32,231 nucleotides of DNA from the NCBI RefSeq assembly GCF_000332355.1, contig NZ_KB235958.1:203611-235841 (forward strand), given 5' to 3'. Both the position numbers and the translations under genes were made by a program. Below, in pieces: positions 31,124-32,231 of the stretch. Below the pieces are notes generated by a model. That model was not told the origin of the DNA. It did no database searches and saw only the letters and a program-made list of their open reading frames with translations. The stretch is from Baaleninema simplex PCC 7105. GTDB taxonomy: Bacteria > Cyanobacteriota > Cyanobacteriia > Cyanobacteriales > Geitlerinemataceae. Position 1 is the first letter of the stretch. Each line of letters starts with the position of its first letter.

Positions 31124-31684
31124 ATGCAACTGTCTCAACGCTTTACTGATGCTCTGGTTTGGGCGACGGAACTCCACAAAATGCAAGTTCGCAAAGGTTC
31201 GGGGGTTCCATACGTCGCGCACGTTCTCGGTGTGGCGAGTTTGGCGTTAGAATACGGCGCAAACGAAGACGAAGCGATCGCCGCCTTACTTCACGACGCG
31301 ATCGAGGATTGTGGGGGCGCACCCATCGCCATAGAAATTCGCCGCCGCTTTGGGGAGACGGTGACGGAAATCGTTGAAGGCTGTACGGACGCCAATACGA
31401 CCCCCAAACCCCCCTGGAAAACGCGAAAAGAAGCCTATATCGCCAAGATTTTATCGGCGTCTCCGTCGGTTCGTCTGGTGTCGGCGGCGGATAAGTTATA
31501 CAACGCGCGATCGATTTTGAAAGATTACGCGATCGTCGGCGATGCGATTTGGGAACGGTTTCGCGGTAAAAAAGAGGGGACGTTGTGGTATTACCGCGCG
31601 ATCGTCGATGCGTTTCATCAAGTGGAAACAACGCCTATCGTCGCGGAACTCGATCGCGTGGTGTCGCAATTACTTCAATTTTAA
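31124..31684 (+). CDS. Stand-alone HD hydrolase of the SpoT/MESH1 type (small alarmone hydrolase-like)
   Basis: The 186-aa protein has the HD-domain pattern of the SpoT hydrolase half: RKGSGVPYVAHVLGVA (H33), ALLHDAIED (H57, D58; ED at 61-62), and AADKLYNARSILKDY (D123). These residues bind Mn2+ and hydrolyse (p)ppGpp in SpoT and MESH1. There is no synthetase, TGS or ACT domain, so it would be a small alarmone hydrolase, or a related HD phosphohydrolase with another nucleotide substrate. No synthetase gene is in the window. The gene is monocistronic, 102 nt past the DUF4330 terminator, and its stop lies only 18 nt from the right end of a tnpB element. Confidence 0.85.
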   Translation: MQLSQRFTDALVWATELHKMQVRKGSGVPYVAHVLGVASLALEYGANEDEAIAALLHDAIEDCGGAPIAIEIRRRFGETVTEIVEGCTDANTTPKPPWKTRKEAYIAKILSASPSVRLVSAADKLYNARSILKDYAIVGDAIWERFRGKKEGTLWYYRAIVDAFHQVETTPIVAELDRVVSQLLQF

Positions 31685-31701
31685 TAAGTCAACGCAGCAG
31701 G

Positions 31702-31741
31702 GTGAACTACCACTCATCATCGCGAGGCGATTGATGAGTGG
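31702..31741 (-). mobile_element. IS200/IS605-type right-end hairpin
   Basis: CCACTCATCA (31710-31719) and TGATGAGTGG (31732-31741) form a perfect 10-bp stem with a 12-nt loop, and on the minus strand are followed by TAGTTCAC. This is the right-end structure typical of IS200/IS605 elements, overlapping the tnpB stop (31717-31719). The element boundary is near 31702. Confidence 0.7.
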
Positions 31742-32231
31742 CTTCCAGCTTCACTGGGAATTGCCTCGGAAAGCGTCGAACGAATTCGACCTCCCTTTGG
31801 ACTTACATTCCCTCCACTGGCAGAAGCCCCGGTTCCCGAGGCCCATATCCGCAAGCCTTCATTTTTAAGATTGATTGCCGCATTGATGTCGCGGTCGTGA
31901 ATCTGCCCACATTGCGGACATTCAAACGATCGCACGTCGAGTCCCATCTTGGGTAACGGCAATAGAGTTTCAGAACAGAGGTGAGTGCTGGGGAAAAATC
32001 GATCCACTTCCAGATAGACCTTTCCTTCCGCCTCGGCCTTGTATTTGAGCAGGGTCGAAAACATTCCCCAACCCACATCGCTTATTGCCTTAGCGAGGCT
32101 GTGATTCCTGACCATGTTCTTCACGGCTAGATTTTCCACCACAATCACTTGGTTCTCATTGACTATCTTGCGGGATAGCTTGTGGAGAAAATCGGCTCGA
32201 GTGTTGGCAATTTTACTGTGAACTCGCGCCA
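31717..32231 (-). CDS. tnpB: IS200/IS605 TnpB, C-terminal part (runs off the right edge), zinc ribbon damaged
   Basis: The open frame reads from the window edge (SKIANTRADFLHKLSRKIVN), through VIVVENLAVKNMV (catalytic Glu of the RuvC domain) and HDRDINAAINL (second Asp region), to the stop at 31717. TnpB is an RNA-guided nuclease, ancestor of Cas12, that cuts DNA at sites left by transposition; its guide RNA comes from the 3' end of the element. The C-terminal zinc ribbon normally has two CxxC pairs. Here the second (FECPQCG) is intact, while the first reads THLCSETLLP, with the second Cys lost. The protein may be impaired. No tnpA is visible. The nearest shadow frame starts at 32148. Confidence 0.88.
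   Translation of the reverse strand, partial: ARVHSKIANTRADFLHKLSRKIVNENQVIVVENLAVKNMVRNHSLAKAISDVGWGMFSTLLKYKAEAEGKVYLEVDRFFPSTHLCSETLLPLPKMGLDVRSFECPQCGQIHDRDINAAINLKNEGLRIWASGTGASASGGNVSPKGGRIRSTLSEAIPSEAGSHSSIASR

Noticed and set aside
1-32231. tRNA or rRNA genes
   Set aside because: I saw no TTCGAATC-type T-arm with an acceptor stem in spacers on either strand; a covariance-model search would be needed to exclude them fully.

Overview
The window is chromosomal DNA of a cyanobacterium. It carries psbY (photosystem II), vipp1/IM30 (thylakoid biogenesis), menB (phylloquinone pathway), a DUF3370 protein and a DUF4330 protein. GCGATCGC (HIP1) palindromes are scattered through genes and spacers. 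The abundant heptanucleotide arrays (GGGAACA, TGGTGAC) and pyrimidine tracts suggest a filamentous lineage of the Oscillatoriales/Geitlerinematales sort, but genus is only a guess. Most of the window is ordinary housekeeping sequence in short, alternating transcription units. I found no tRNA, rRNA, CRISPR array, prophage or classical defence island.

Layout. 1-1700: 5' part of an IS5-type transposase running off the left edge, two small unknown proteins, a decayed DUF4351-like fragment, common cyanobacterial repeats and a nested inverted repeat. 1730-3880: glyS (minus). 3881-5050: AT-rich spacer with a short inverted-repeat element. 5051-7188: FAD-dependent oxidoreductase and a CcdA-type thiol transporter. 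7250-7450: repeats. 7556-9785: Rrf2 regulator, cysK and a J-domain protein. 9916-12303: small membrane protein, tyrA (T-protein type) and menB, ending in a strong terminator. 12519-13672: Cys-rich small protein and a DciA-like DUF721 protein (both minus). 13902-17853: SPOR-like membrane protein, vipp1, thioredoxin and an aminotransferase. 18194-19030: PEP-CTERM protein. 19170-22154: hisG and comEC (minus). 22224-22990: a second short inverted-repeat element, psbY, and a decayed IS200/IS605-type right end. 23017-26254: gamma-carbonic-anhydrase-like protein, DUF3370 protein flanked by inverted repeat cassettes, and a Uma2-family protein. 26586-29378: rhodanese, then (minus) lipoprotein and holA, then a 2H-phosphoesterase-like protein. 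29387-31684: M48 protease (minus), DUF4330 protein and a stand-alone HD (SpoT/MESH1-like) hydrolase. 31702-32231: 3' part of an IS200/IS605 tnpB running off the right edge.

The most notable non-genic signal is a pair of short non-coding elements at 4528-4614 and 22224-22345. They share the same 12-bp terminal inverted repeat and each is bracketed by a perfect 8-bp target-site duplication, which makes them MITE-like. Other points of interest are a T-protein-type TyrA whose chorismate mutase half looks shortened, an orphan IS605-like right end next to psbY, a tnpB with a damaged zinc ribbon, and composite repeat cassettes in inverted orientation around the DUF3370 gene. I did not find a clearly new multi-gene system.
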